Part shown: positions 1 through 8,670 of the stretch, piece by piece
Numbering within the stretch: the stretch's first letter is position 1
How the letters are laid out: every line of letters starts with the position of its first letter
Translations under genes and position numbers: made by a program
From: DASSUW01 sp963844205
GTDB lineage: Bacteria; Actinomycetota; Thermoleophilia; Solirubrobacterales; Solirubrobacteraceae
DNA length: 64,000 nt
Direction: 5' to 3'
Assembly: GCA_963844205.1 (NCBI GenBank)
Contig: CAWJNK010000014.1
Span: forward strand, 248,001 to 312,000
The notes under the pieces: generated by a model
Told to the model about the DNA's origin: nothing
What the model saw: only the letters and a program-made list of their open reading frames with translations
Databases searched by the model: none

Positions 1-355
1 GGTGACCCACGTGGCCGTCAACGGCGGGATGGGCGACAACCTCGAGCCGATGCTCTACGGCCAGCGATTCTTCCCCGCGATCGTCGACCCCGGCGGGGCG
101 GGCGGGACCGAAGTCTGCGAGCTCGTCGGCCACCACTGCGAGAGCGGCGACGTGCTCGTCCACGGCGCCGAGCTGGCAACGCCCGAGGTCGGCGACCTCG
201 TCGTGATCCCCGCGACGGGCGCGTACTGCTACTCGCTCCAGAACAACTACAACGGCGCGCGCCGGCCCCCGGTCGTCCTCTGCCGCGACGGCGAGGCGCG
301 GCTGGCGGTGCGGCGGGAGACCATGGAGGACCTGCTGGCGAGGGACGTCCGATGA
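1..355 (+). CDS. lysA: diaminopimelate decarboxylase-like protein, C-terminal part
   Basis: This is the 3' end of a fold-III PLP decarboxylase; the gene starts left of the window. The visible 117 residues contain the conserved CESGD loop, which supplies the substrate-binding Cys/Glu and dimer contacts, and the GAYCYSLQNNYNG region carrying the PLP/substrate-contacting tyrosine. The tail RRETMEDLLARDV is typical of LysA. The family converts meso-diaminopimelate to lysine in the cytoplasm. The stop codon overlaps the ATG of the copper amine oxidase by 4 nt (ATGA), so the two are translationally coupled. That is unusual for a housekeeping lysA, so a related amino-acid decarboxylase feeding the oxidase remains possible. 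The motif itself is the DapDC type rather than the ornithine decarboxylase type. Confidence 0.8.
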   Translation, partial: VTHVAVNGGMGDNLEPMLYGQRFFPAIVDPGGAGGTEVCELVGHHCESGDVLVHGAELATPEVGDLVVIPATGAYCYSLQNNYNGARRPPVVLCRDGEARLAVRRETMEDLLARDVR

Positions 356-2211
356 GCGCGCACCCGCTCGACCCGCTGTCGGCCGACGAGATCCGCCAGG
401 CGGCAGACATCCTGCGCCGCGACCAGGGCGTCACCGACCGCTGGCGCTTCGCCTCGATCGAGCTGCGCGAGCCGTCGAAGCAGGCGGTCCGCGACGGCAC
501 CTCCGAGCGCCGGGCGATCGTGATCTGCTGGAACCGCGACGACGGGCGCGTGTTCAAGGCGGGCGTGCGGCTCGACGAGGAGCGGGTCGAGGCATGGGAC
601 GAGGTGCCCGACGGACAGCCGAACATGACCGTCGACGAGTTCGTCGAGTGCGACGAGGTGCTGCGCAAGGACCCGCGCGTGATCGAGGCGCTCGCCAGGC
701 GCGGGATCACCGACTTGGACCTGGTGCTGATCGACACCTGGGCCTACGGCGCCCACCTGGTCCCCGAGCAGCACCGCGGCGGCCGCGTCGGCTGGGCGGA
801 CGTCTGGTACCGCAAGGAGCCCGGCTCGAGCCCCTACGCGAACCCCGTCACCGGCCTGCACTTCGTGGTCGACCTCAACCGCATGGAGCTGCTCGAGGTC
901 GAGGACACCCACCGCGTCGACGAGCCGCAGACGATGGGCGAGTACGTCCCCCACCTCGTCCCGGGCCAGCGGCAGCGCACCGACGTCAAGCCGCTCCACA
1001 TCCACCAGCCCGAGGGGCCGTCGTTCGCCCTCGACGGCAATGCGATCGGCTGGCAGAAGTGGACGCTGCGCGTCGGCTTCAACCACCGCGAGGGCATGGT
1101 GCTGCACGCCGTCGCCTACGACGGCCGCTCGGTCGCGCACCGCCTCAGCTTCGCGGAGATGGTCGTCCCCTACCGCGACCCGACGACCGACCACTACCGC
1201 CGCACGGCGTTCGACATCGGCGAGTGGGGCCTCGGCTTCATGACCACGTCGCTGGAGCTCGGCTGCGACTGCCTCGGCGAGATCCGCTACCTCGACGCCG
1301 TCATGCACGACACCAAGGGCGAGCCGTACACGATCCGCAACGCGATCTGCATCCACGAGGAGGACGACGCCGTCCTCTGGAAGCACGTCGACGCCAAGGT
1401 CGGCGCCGAGGTCCGCCGCGCGCGCCGGCTCGTCCTGTCCTTCCACGTGACGGTCGCCAACTACGAGTACCTCGTCTACTGGCGCTTCTACCAGGACGGC
1501 AACATCGAGTGCGAGGTGCGCGCCACCGGGATCATGGTCACGACCCACTTCCCGGAGGGCGAGCAGCCGCCGTACGGCACGCTCGTCGACGAGCGCACCT
1601 ATGCGCCGTTCCACCAGCACTTCCTGGTCGCGCGGCTCGACCTCGACGTCGACGGCGAGGCCAACACCGTGTACATGACGGAGTCCGAGGCGCTCCCGAT
1701 CGGCCCGACCAACGAGCACGGCCTCGCGCTCGTCCAGCGCAACACGCCGCTGCGGACCGAGCAGGAGGGCAAGCAGGACTACGACTGGGGCACCCAGCGC
1801 GCCTGGAAGGTCGTCAACGAGAACGTCACCAACGGCCTCGGGACCCCGGTCGGCTACAAGCTCGTCCCCGGCGCGTGCTTCCCGCCGCTGATGGACCCCG
1901 AGTCGCCGGTCATGCGCCGCGCCGAGGCGATCGGTCACACGCTGTGGGTGACCCCCTACGACGAGGACGAGCGCTGGCCGTGCGGGGAGTTCGTCGTCCA
2001 GAGCGAGCGGGACCGGGGGCTGCCCGTCTGGACCGCCCAGAACCGCTCGATCGAGGACACCGATGTCGTGCTCTGGTACGTGTTCGGGGTGCACCACATC
2101 ACCCGCCCCGAGGAGTGGCCCGTGATGGCGGTCGACACGATCTCGTTCTGGCTCAAGCCCGTCGGGTTCTTCGACCGCAACCCGGCCCTCGACGTGCCGC
2201 CGACCCACTGA
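352..2211 (+). CDS. copper-containing primary amine oxidase (TPQ-dependent)
   Basis: The 619-residue protein oxidises a primary amine to an aldehyde with release of ammonia and H2O2, using copper and a self-made topaquinone. The cofactor site is VTVANYEYLVYW, with Tyr371 as the TPQ precursor in the N-Y-E motif. Asp288 (TAFDIGEW) fits the catalytic base. His421 and His423 (HQH) and the HH pair at 581-582 (HHITRPEEWPVM) supply copper ligands. Length and motif order match bacterial tyramine/phenylethylamine oxidases. No signal peptide is seen, so it is probably cytoplasmic. The ATG overlaps the upstream stop codon, and 14 nt downstream lies an aminobutyraldehyde dehydrogenase, which suggests putrescine or a related diamine as substrate. 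The substrate is inferred from context only. Confidence 0.93.
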   Translation: MSAHPLDPLSADEIRQAADILRRDQGVTDRWRFASIELREPSKQAVRDGTSERRAIVICWNRDDGRVFKAGVRLDEERVEAWDEVPDGQPNMTVDEFVECDEVLRKDPRVIEALARRGITDLDLVLIDTWAYGAHLVPEQHRGGRVGWADVWYRKEPGSSPYANPVTGLHFVVDLNRMELLEVEDTHRVDEPQTMGEYVPHLVPGQRQRTDVKPLHIHQPEGPSFALDGNAIGWQKWTLRVGFNHREGMVLHAVAYDGRSVAHRLSFAEMVVPYRDPTTDHYRRTAFDIGEWGLGFMTTSLELGCDCLGEIRYLDAVMHDTKGEPYTIRNAICIHEEDDAVLWKHVDAKVGAEVRRARRLVLSFHVTVANYEYLVYWRFYQDGNIECEVRATGIMVTTHFPEGEQPPYGTLVDERTYAPFHQHFLVARLDLDVDGEANTVYMTESEALPIGPTNEHGLALVQRNTPLRTEQEGKQDYDWGTQRAWKVVNENVTNGLGTPVGYKLVPGACFPPLMDPESPVMRRAEAIGHTLWVTPYDEDERWPCGEFVVQSERDRGLPVWTAQNRSIEDTDVVLWYVFGVHHITRPEEWPVMAVDTISFWLKPVGFFDRNPALDVPPTH

Positions 2212-2225
2212 ACCGGAGGACAGCA

Positions 2226-3656
2226 ATGGCCCAGGAGATCACCAACTTCATCCACGGCAAGAAGGTCGCCGCGGCGGACGGGCAGGCGAGCGACCTGGTC
2301 GATCCGAGCACCGGCGACGTCTACGCGACCGCCCCGCTGTCCCGCGAGGCGGACATCGACGCGGCGTTCCAGGACTCCGCGCGCGCGTTCGAGAGCTGGC
2401 GCGACACCACGCCGTCCGAGCGCCAGCGCGCCCTGTTGCGGATCGCCGACGCGTTCGAGGAGCGCGCCGAGGAGCTCGTGGAGATCGAGTCGCGGAACAC
2501 CGGCAAGCCGAAGCAGCTCACGATGGAGGAGGAAGTCCCTCCGATGTGCGACCAGATCCGCTTCTTCGCGGGCGCGGCGCGCATGCTGGAGGGCAAGTCG
2601 GCCGGCGAGTACATGGCCGGCTACACGTCGTTCCTCCGGCGCGAGCCGGTCGGCGTGTGCGCCGCGGTGACGCCGTGGAACTACCCGGCGATGATGGCGG
2701 TCTGGAAGTGGGCGCCGGCGCTCGCGGCCGGCAACACGATGGTGCTCAAGCCGTCCGACACCACGCCGGCGAGCACGGTGTGGATGGCCGAGGTGATGGC
2801 GGAGTTCCTGCCCGAGGGCGTGTTGAACGTCGTCTGCGGCGACCGCGACACCGGCTCCGCCCTGGTCAAGCACCCGATCCCGGCGATGGTGTCCATCACC
2901 GGCAGCGTCGGCGCCGGCATCGCCGTGGCCAAGGCCGCGGCCGACGACGTCAAGCGCGTGCACCTCGAGCTGGGCGGCAAGGCCCCGGTCATCGTCTTCG
3001 ACGACGCCGACCTCGAGCTCGCCGCCGAGAACATCGCGATCGCGGGCTACTTCAACGCCGGGCAGGACTGCACCGCCGCCACGCGCGTGCTGGCCGGGCC
3101 GGGGATCCACGACGACTTCGTGTCCGCGCTGGTCGAGCAGGCCAAGGGCACCCAGACCGGCCCGCCCGACAACGGCGAGGTCCTCTACGGGCCGCTCAAC
3201 AACGCGAACCAGCTCGCACACGTGAGCGGGTTCATCGACCGTACGCCCGACCACGCCAGCGTGGTCGCCGGCGGCCACCGCCAGGGCGACAAGGGGTTCT
3301 TCTACGAGCCGACCGTGGTCGACGGCCTGCACCAGGACGACGACATGATCCAGAACGAGATCTTCGGCCCGGTCATCACGGTCCAGACCTTCGACGACGA
3401 GGACAAGGCGGTCGAGTGGGCCAACGGCGTCGACTACGCGCTCGCCTCGAGCGTGTGGACGCAGGACCACGGGCGGGCGCTGCGGATGTCACGCCGGCTC
3501 GACTTCGGCTGCGTCTGGATCAACTGCCACATCCCGCTCGTCGCCGAGATGCCGCACGGCGGCTTCAAGAAGTCCGGCTACGGCAAGGACCTGTCGCTCT
3601 ACGGCTTGGAGGACTACACCCGCATCAAGCACGTAATGTCGTATCTCGGTGAGTGA
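2226..3656 (+). CDS. patD: gamma-aminobutyraldehyde dehydrogenase
   Basis: A 476-residue NAD(P)-dependent aldehyde dehydrogenase. It begins at an ATG preceded by a GGAGGA ribosome site in the 14-nt gap after the amine oxidase. The catalytic Cys282 lies in NAGQDCTAATR, a signature close to PatD/Prr enzymes. Glu248 in LELGG is the general base, and SITGSVGAG forms the cofactor loop. The expected reaction is oxidation of 4-aminobutyraldehyde (cyclising to 1-pyrroline) or a related aminoaldehyde to GABA. Placement directly after the amine oxidase fits two consecutive steps of putrescine catabolism. It ends by overlapping the next start codon by 8 nt (GTGAGTGA). Confidence 0.92.
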   Translation: MAQEITNFIHGKKVAAADGQASDLVDPSTGDVYATAPLSREADIDAAFQDSARAFESWRDTTPSERQRALLRIADAFEERAEELVEIESRNTGKPKQLTMEEEVPPMCDQIRFFAGAARMLEGKSAGEYMAGYTSFLRREPVGVCAAVTPWNYPAMMAVWKWAPALAAGNTMVLKPSDTTPASTVWMAEVMAEFLPEGVLNVVCGDRDTGSALVKHPIPAMVSITGSVGAGIAVAKAAADDVKRVHLELGGKAPVIVFDDADLELAAENIAIAGYFNAGQDCTAATRVLAGPGIHDDFVSALVEQAKGTQTGPPDNGEVLYGPLNNANQLAHVSGFIDRTPDHASVVAGGHRQGDKGFFYEPTVVDGLHQDDDMIQNEIFGPVITVQTFDDEDKAVEWANGVDYALASSVWTQDHGRALRMSRRLDFGCVWINCHIPLVAEMPHGGFKKSGYGKDLSLYGLEDYTRIKHVMSYLGE

Positions 3657-4731
3657 ACGTCCGGACTGGGTGAAGTGGCTGCCGACTGAGGCGACGGCCG
3701 CGATCGACCGCTACGCGAAGTCGGTGTGGGACCAGCTCCGGCTGCTCCCGCAACGCCAGCCGCGCGGCGACGAGCTCGAGGTCGAGGCGATCGAGGAGCT
3801 CCAGCCGGGCGAGGCGTGGCGGGAGCGGTTCGAGGCGATGTGGCCGACCTATCGCAGCTGGTACCTCCAGGAGGGCGACGGCGCCCGCCCGAGCTACGCC
3901 GCGTGCCGCCGCGCGCTGGCCGAGCACATGCCGGAGCTGGTGCCGACCTACGAGCGGCTCGTCGACCTCGCGGGCGGCGGAGACCTCGCCTCGCGGCTGC
4001 TCTCCCTCTGGCGCCCGCCCGGGTTCATCGTCGGCTGCTCGCAAGGGGCGTGGACGCGCGGCGAGCCGCTGCTCGTGCGCAACTACGACTACCCCGCCGA
4101 GCGGCTCGAGGGAATCGTCTACCTCACGCAGTGGGGCGAGCGGCGTGTGATCGGGATGAGCGACTGCCTGTGGGGGCTGCTCGACGGCATGAACGACCGC
4201 GGCCTGGCGATCTCGCTGACGTTCGGCGGCCGGCCGGACGTCGGGGACGGGTTCGCGATCCCGCTCGTGGTCCGCTACGTGCTCGAGACCTGCGACGACG
4301 TCGCCGCCGCCCGCGACGCGCTCGCCCGCATCCCCGTGCACGCCCCGCAGAACCTGACGCTGCTGGACCGGACCGGCGCGTACGTGACCGCCTACGTCGG
4401 GCCGGGCCGCGAGGCGCGGTTCGTCGACGTCGCGGGGACCACCAACCACCAGGGCGAGGTCGAGTGGCCCGAGTACGCGGAGGCGATCCGCAGCGAGGAG
4501 CGCGAGCGGTGCGTGCTCGCGCTGCTCGAGGACGCGGACCGCGAGGCCTTCGAGGACGCGTTCCTCGAGTCGCCGCTGCACAGCACCGCGCACGAGCAGG
4601 GGTTCGGCACGATCTACACCGCCGCGTACGAGCCCGCGGCCGGCCGCGTGCGCTACCGCTGGCCCGACCTGGTGTGGGAGCAGTCGTTCGAGCGCTTCGA
4701 GCCGGGAAGCCGGACCGTCACGCTGACTTGA
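3649..4731 (+). CDS. C45-type Ntn-hydrolase / acyltransferase-like protein
   Basis: A 360-residue protein of the acyl-CoA:6-APA acyltransferase / choloylglycine hydrolase-like Ntn superfamily. The predicted nucleophile is Cys130 in IVGCSQGAWTRGEPLLVRNYDY. Self-cleavage between Gly129 and Cys130 would expose it, and RNYDY is the family hallmark. N-terminal residues 1-129 would be the pro-segment or alpha chain. The family hydrolyses or transfers amide-bound acyl groups. The GTG start overlaps patD by 8 nt, so it is the third or fourth gene of the amine-oxidation operon. This suggests it releases an acyl or gamma-glutamyl group from an amine or from GABA. The substrate is unknown; a peptidoglycan or antibiotic amide is an alternative. 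It overlaps the convergent ligase gene by 14 bp. Confidence 0.82.
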   Translation: MSERPDWVKWLPTEATAAIDRYAKSVWDQLRLLPQRQPRGDELEVEAIEELQPGEAWRERFEAMWPTYRSWYLQEGDGARPSYAACRRALAEHMPELVPTYERLVDLAGGGDLASRLLSLWRPPGFIVGCSQGAWTRGEPLLVRNYDYPAERLEGIVYLTQWGERRVIGMSDCLWGLLDGMNDRGLAISLTFGGRPDVGDGFAIPLVVRYVLETCDDVAAARDALARIPVHAPQNLTLLDRTGAYVTAYVGPGREARFVDVAGTTNHQGEVEWPEYAEAIRSEERERCVLALLEDADREAFEDAFLESPLHSTAHEQGFGTIYTAAYEPAAGRVRYRWPDLVWEQSFERFEPGSRTVTLT

Positions 4732-6157
4732 AGGCCATCGCGCCGACGGGCGCCGGCTCGGGCTCCTGGTACGGCGTCCCGACGAACTGCGCCTTGACGC
4801 CGGCGATCCACTCGTGCGCCCGGTCGGTGAGCTGGTTGTCCTCGGTCTGCATCCGCGACCGCGCGACCAGCACGCCCAGGTCCGCGCCCGGGTACGTGTA
4901 GTCGCCGGGCGCCAGCACGCGCAGGAAGAACGCCTCGCTGTCGTCGTGCAGCGAGTGCCAGTCGTGGCCCCAGCGCGCGAACCGGATGCCGCCGTCGCCG
5001 AGCCGCCAGATCCCGGTCCGTGGCGCCTGCGTGAGCTGCTCGACCTCGTCGCCGGTGTCCTTGAGGATGATCTGGCTCCAGACGTCGACGCTCGAGGACG
5101 CCGCCCAGCGCGCGTTGATCTCGTCGACGTCGATCTCGTAGTCGACGTCCATGTACTCGAGCATGTGGAACAGGAACAGCGGCATGTCGGCGTATGCGCC
5201 GGCCGTCACGTTGGTCATCGACGTCACGCCGCTGATCCGCGGGTTGATCTCGCCGAGGTACAGCTCGCCGGTGTCGACGTCGGCGAGGTAGTCGATCTCC
5301 AGGAAGCCCCGGTAGCCCTCGACCGCCAGCCGGTCGCCGAGCTTCTGGGTCAGCACCCGCGCGCGCTCGCGGTGCTCGGGTGACAGCGCCTCGGGGAAGA
5401 TGTCGTTGCCGCACCACCCGCCCTTGTGCGGCGTGAGCTCCGGGTGGCCGGTGAGGTCGGTCATCAGCGGGCCGACCACGGTGCCGTGGCGGGTGAGCAC
5501 GGCCTCGACCGCGGCGGCGCGGTTGTTGATCCGCTTCATGACCTTCAGCTCCTGGTCGGTCATGTCGCCCGCGTAGCGGTCCCAGTCGTCCTTCGACTTG
5601 ATGAAGAACGTCGTCTTGCCGGAGTCGCCGTACGGCGTCTGGACGACGAGGTCGTCGCCGAGCGCCGCCGACTCGGCGAGCGCCATCAGCTCCTCGTACG
5701 TCGTCGCGCGCCCGAGCGTGTTGGGTGCGCTCGGCACCCCCGCCTCGTTGCCGAGCTGGGTGGTGACGATCTTCGAGTCCAGCCGGTGACGCAGCTCGGC
5801 GGAGGGATGCGCGATCTCGAGCCCGGCCGCGGCGGCCGCCGCCTCGGTCTCGTCGTCGAACATCACGAAGACCGCCTTCCCTCCCCCGCGGCGGGCGTTG
5901 ATGCGGTCGAGCACCTCCTTGTGCTCGAGCAGGTAGTTGCAGACGTCCTCCATCGACTCGAACTCGTGGTACGGCCGCTCGGTCGGCACGAAGACCCGCG
6001 GGTGGTTGCCCTCGAACGAGTCGAAGTAGTTGATGTAGAAGAAGTTGCGCAGCCAGCGATCGATCCCCAGCAGGTTGAACGCGGTCGGCGAGATGAAGTA
6101 GATCGGCGTCTCGTTGGTGCGGAAGAACGCGCGGATCTCGGAGATGCCCCGGAGCAT
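4718..6157 (-). CDS. ATP-grasp ligase of unknown substrate
   Basis: A 479-residue protein with an N-terminal pre-ATP-grasp region and an ATP-grasp fold at about residues 120-340. A nucleotide-binding loop lies near 174-185 (TPYGDSGKTTFF), Lys129 is in DSKIVTTQ, and the metal-binding Glu303/Asn305 are in LGEINPRISG. ATP-grasp enzymes activate a carboxylate as an acyl-phosphate and join it to an amine or thiol. The start was placed at the ATG with a GAGAGGAT ribosome site just upstream; a longer reading frame extends 49 codons further but crosses the divergent promoter region. It is convergent with the amine-oxidase operon and divergent from an APC permease. A role in ligating an amine such as a polyamine is inferred. 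Carboxylase-type activity is less likely because no biotin-carboxylase C-terminal domain is obvious. Confidence 0.82.
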   Translation of the reverse strand: MLRGISEIRAFFRTNETPIYFISPTAFNLLGIDRWLRNFFYINYFDSFEGNHPRVFVPTERPYHEFESMEDVCNYLLEHKEVLDRINARRGGGKAVFVMFDDETEAAAAAAGLEIAHPSAELRHRLDSKIVTTQLGNEAGVPSAPNTLGRATTYEELMALAESAALGDDLVVQTPYGDSGKTTFFIKSKDDWDRYAGDMTDQELKVMKRINNRAAAVEAVLTRHGTVVGPLMTDLTGHPELTPHKGGWCGNDIFPEALSPEHRERARVLTQKLGDRLAVEGYRGFLEIDYLADVDTGELYLGEINPRISGVTSMTNVTAGAYADMPLFLFHMLEYMDVDYEIDVDEINARWAASSSVDVWSQIILKDTGDEVEQLTQAPRTGIWRLGDGGIRFARWGHDWHSLHDDSEAFFLRVLAPGDYTYPGADLGVLVARSRMQTEDNQLTDRAHEWIAGVKAQFVGTPYQEPEPAPVGAMAFKSA

Positions 6158-6297
6158 GCAGTGATCCTCTCGCGCGTGCACGCGCGTGTCCAACGGTGCA
6201 GACTCCAAACGGCGGAACGCGACTTGGTGCGGCGAACGGTTGCGATGCGTCGCGCGGATGCGCAAGTCTGCGGCGACCGAGGGGACGAGGAGGAGAG
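6158..6297. promoter_or_regulatory. divergent promoter region, ATP-grasp ligase / APC permease
   Basis: This 140-nt intergenic stretch must hold both divergent promoters. Ribosome sites are visible at each end (AGAGG-type before the ligase, GAGGAGAG before the permease). No convincing operator was found. Confidence 0.45.
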
Positions 6298-7746
6298 ATG
6301 ACATCTGTAGGGGAGCCGACGGCCTCGCCGTCGCTGTGGCAGCAGATCTGGCGCCGCAAGCCGGTCGCCGTGATGACGGACGAGACCGGCGCCGACACCG
6401 AAGGCGGTGAGCTGAAGCGCACGATCAGCCTGTTCCAGCTCACGCTGTTCGGCATCGGCGCCACCATCGGCACCGGCATCTTCATCGTGCTGACCTCGGC
6501 GGTCCCGGTGGCCGGGCCCGCGGTCGTGTGGGCGTTCGTCATGGCCGGCGTCGTTGCCGGTCTGACCGCCATCTGCTACGCGGAGCTGGCGAGCGCAGTG
6601 CCGGTCTCCGGCTCCTCGTACTCGTACGCCTACGCGACGCTCGGCGAGGGAATCGCGATGGTGGTCGCCGCGTGCCTGCTGCTCGAGTACGGCGTCTCGG
6701 CCGCCGCGGTCGCGGTCGGCTGGTCGCAGTACCTCAACGAGCTGCTCGACAACCTGTTCGGCTTCACTATCCCCGAGAACTTCTCGAACGCGCCCGAGGC
6801 CGACGGCATCATCAACCTGCCGGCAATCGTCCTCGTCGTGCTCTGCACGCTGCTGCTGATCCGCGGCGCCAGCGAGTCGGCCAAGGTCAACGCGGCGATG
6901 GTGCTGATCAAGCTCGGCGTGCTCGTGCTGTTCATCGTCGTCGGCGTGACCGGCTGGAGCTCCGACAACCTTTCCGACTTCGCGCCGTTCGGCGTGTCAG
7001 GCATCACCTCCGCGGCCGGCATCATCTTCTTCTCGTACATCGGCTTGGACGCCGTCTCGACCGCCGGCGAGGAGGTGCACAACCCCCGCCGCAACCTGCC
7101 GCTCGCAATCATCTTCGCGCTGGTCACGGTGACAACGCTCTACATCCTCGTCGCGATCGTCGCGGTCGCCGCCCAGCCGTTCGAGGCGTTCGAGGACCAG
7201 GAGGCGGGCCTGTCGGCGATCCTCGAAAGCGTCACCGGGTCGAGCTGGCCGGCCTCGGTGCTCGCGGCGGGCGCGGTGATCTCGATCTTCAGCGTGACGC
7301 TTGTGGTGATCTACGGCCAGACGCGGATCCTGTTCGCCATGGGCCGCGACGGGATGGTGCCGCCGATCTTCCACAAGCTGAACCCGCGCACGCTCACGCC
7401 GGTACCGGCCACGATCATCGTCGCGGTGATCGTGTCGCTGCTTGCGGGCCTGCTGCCGATCAATTTCCTCGCGGAGATGACCAGCATCGGCACGCTGACG
7501 GCGTTCCTGATCGTCTCGATCGGCGTCATGGTGCTGCGCTACACCCAGCCCGATCTGCCACGTGGCTTCCGGGTCCCGTTCGGACCGGTGATCCCGATCC
7601 TGTCGATCGCAGGCTGCTTCTGGATCATCTTCGACCTGCGCGCGGTCACGATCTACGTGTTCCTCGGCTGGTCCGCGGTCGCGCTGGTCTGGTACTTCTT
7701 CTACGGCCGCCACCACGCGACGCTCGGGAAGCAGGCGTCGTCATGA
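6298..7746 (+). CDS. APC-family amino acid/polyamine permease
   Basis: A 482-residue integral membrane protein with about 12 hydrophobic segments. It carries the APC signature FGIGATIGTGIF in TM1, followed by the first re-entrant helix. EEVHNPRRNLP lies between TM6 and TM7, as in the cationic amino acid transporter branch. The start ATG has the ribosome site GAGGAGAG 3-10 nt upstream. The stop codon overlaps the following universal stress protein gene by 4 nt (ATGA). Divergence from the ATP-grasp ligase and proximity to the amine-oxidase operon suggest uptake of an amine or basic amino acid. Sequence alone does not fix the substrate. Confidence 0.9.
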   Translation: MTSVGEPTASPSLWQQIWRRKPVAVMTDETGADTEGGELKRTISLFQLTLFGIGATIGTGIFIVLTSAVPVAGPAVVWAFVMAGVVAGLTAICYAELASAVPVSGSSYSYAYATLGEGIAMVVAACLLLEYGVSAAAVAVGWSQYLNELLDNLFGFTIPENFSNAPEADGIINLPAIVLVVLCTLLLIRGASESAKVNAAMVLIKLGVLVLFIVVGVTGWSSDNLSDFAPFGVSGITSAAGIIFFSYIGLDAVSTAGEEVHNPRRNLPLAIIFALVTVTTLYILVAIVAVAAQPFEAFEDQEAGLSAILESVTGSSWPASVLAAGAVISIFSVTLVVIYGQTRILFAMGRDGMVPPIFHKLNPRTLTPVPATIIVAVIVSLLAGLLPINFLAEMTSIGTLTAFLIVSIGVMVLRYTQPDLPRGFRVPFGPVIPILSIAGCFWIIFDLRAVTIYVFLGWSAVALVWYFFYGRHHATLGKQASS

Positions 7747-8630
7747 CCATGGTCGTCGGCTATGCGCCCGACGGGCGCCGGCGCGCGGTCCTGCACCTCG
7801 CCGGCATGCTCGCCCGCTCCTCCGGCGACGACCTCGTGCTGTGCGCGGTGATCCCGGCGTCGTGGCCGCCGAGCCCGGCGCGCGTCGACGCGGAGTACCA
7901 GGACTACCTCGAGCGCGCGGCACACGATGCGCTCGAGCGGGCGCGCGAGCGGATCGGCGACGACGTCGAGGTCACGACGCGCGTCCATCACGCGCGCTCG
8001 GTCCCGGCTGGGCTGCTCGAGGTCGTCGACGAGCGGTCGGCGAGCGTGCTCGTGACCGGCGGCTTCAGCAGCACCGTCAACCGGCTGCTCCACAGCTCCC
8101 ACGTGCCGGTCGCGGTCGCCCCGCACGGCTTCCGCGCGCCGGCCGGCGCGCGCGTCGAGCGAGCGACTGCCGCGTTCGGCAGTGACGACGACCAGCTCGT
8201 GGTGGCCGCGGCGGGCGTGGCGGCCCGGGTCGGCGCGACGTTGCGGATCGCCTCGTTCGCCGTGCGCCCGCGGGCGCCGTACACGGTGGCGGTCGGCCGC
8301 GAGGCCGACGATTCGGCGGTGGTGGAGTGGGTGGACGAGATCCGGGCCGCGCAGCAGGCGGCGCTCGGCCGCGTGAGCGAGCTGCCCGAGGTGCCGTCGG
8401 AGTGCGACGCGGTGGTCGCGCGCGGCGAGGACTGGGAGGACGCGTTGGAGGACGTCGACTGGGGCCCCGGCGACGTGCTCGTCGTCGGCTCGAGCTCCGT
8501 CGGCCCGGTCGCACGCGTCTTCCTCGGCTCGCGGTCGGAGAAGATCGTCCAGCACTCCCCCGTGCCGGTCGTCGTCGTCCCGCGCGGGGTCGCGGAGGAG
8601 CTGGCGGACGAGGCGGCCTCCACCGCGTAG
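7743..8630 (+). CDS. tandem universal stress protein (UspA-type)
   Basis: A 295-residue cytoplasmic protein with two UspA-like alpha/beta domains (about residues 1-130 and 140-285). The second ends with the ATP-binding type GSRSEKIVQHSPVPVVVV, and its glycine loop is VVGSSSVGPVARVFLGS. The first domain has LLHSSHVPVAVAP but a shortened glycine loop (TGGFSSTVN), so it may not bind nucleotide. Start overlap with the permease stop means coupled expression. APC-permease/USP pairs are common, and the USP is often assumed to regulate the transporter; that role is inferred here. Confidence 0.88.
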   Translation: MTMVVGYAPDGRRRAVLHLAGMLARSSGDDLVLCAVIPASWPPSPARVDAEYQDYLERAAHDALERARERIGDDVEVTTRVHHARSVPAGLLEVVDERSASVLVTGGFSSTVNRLLHSSHVPVAVAPHGFRAPAGARVERATAAFGSDDDQLVVAAAGVAARVGATLRIASFAVRPRAPYTVAVGREADDSAVVEWVDEIRAAQQAALGRVSELPEVPSECDAVVARGEDWEDALEDVDWGPGDVLVVGSSSVGPVARVFLGSRSEKIVQHSPVPVVVVPRGVAEELADEAASTA

Positions 8631-8670
8631 CGCGCCCGGCGCCGTGTTGCATCGCGACGCGGCACCGTGA

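Noticed and set aside
594..2225. Extended upstream reading of the aldehyde dehydrogenase frame to 594.
   Set aside because: The upstream part overlaps the amine oxidase in another frame and is Arg/Pro-rich noise; a ribosome site marks the ATG at 2226.
247..2226. Long open frame on the minus strand opposite the amine oxidase (659 codons), and similar ones at 16131-18632, 35635-38307 and 41020-43089.
   Set aside because: They are mirror frames of GC-rich genes with strong family matches on the + strand; their products are low-complexity Arg/Val/Asp/Ala text without domains.
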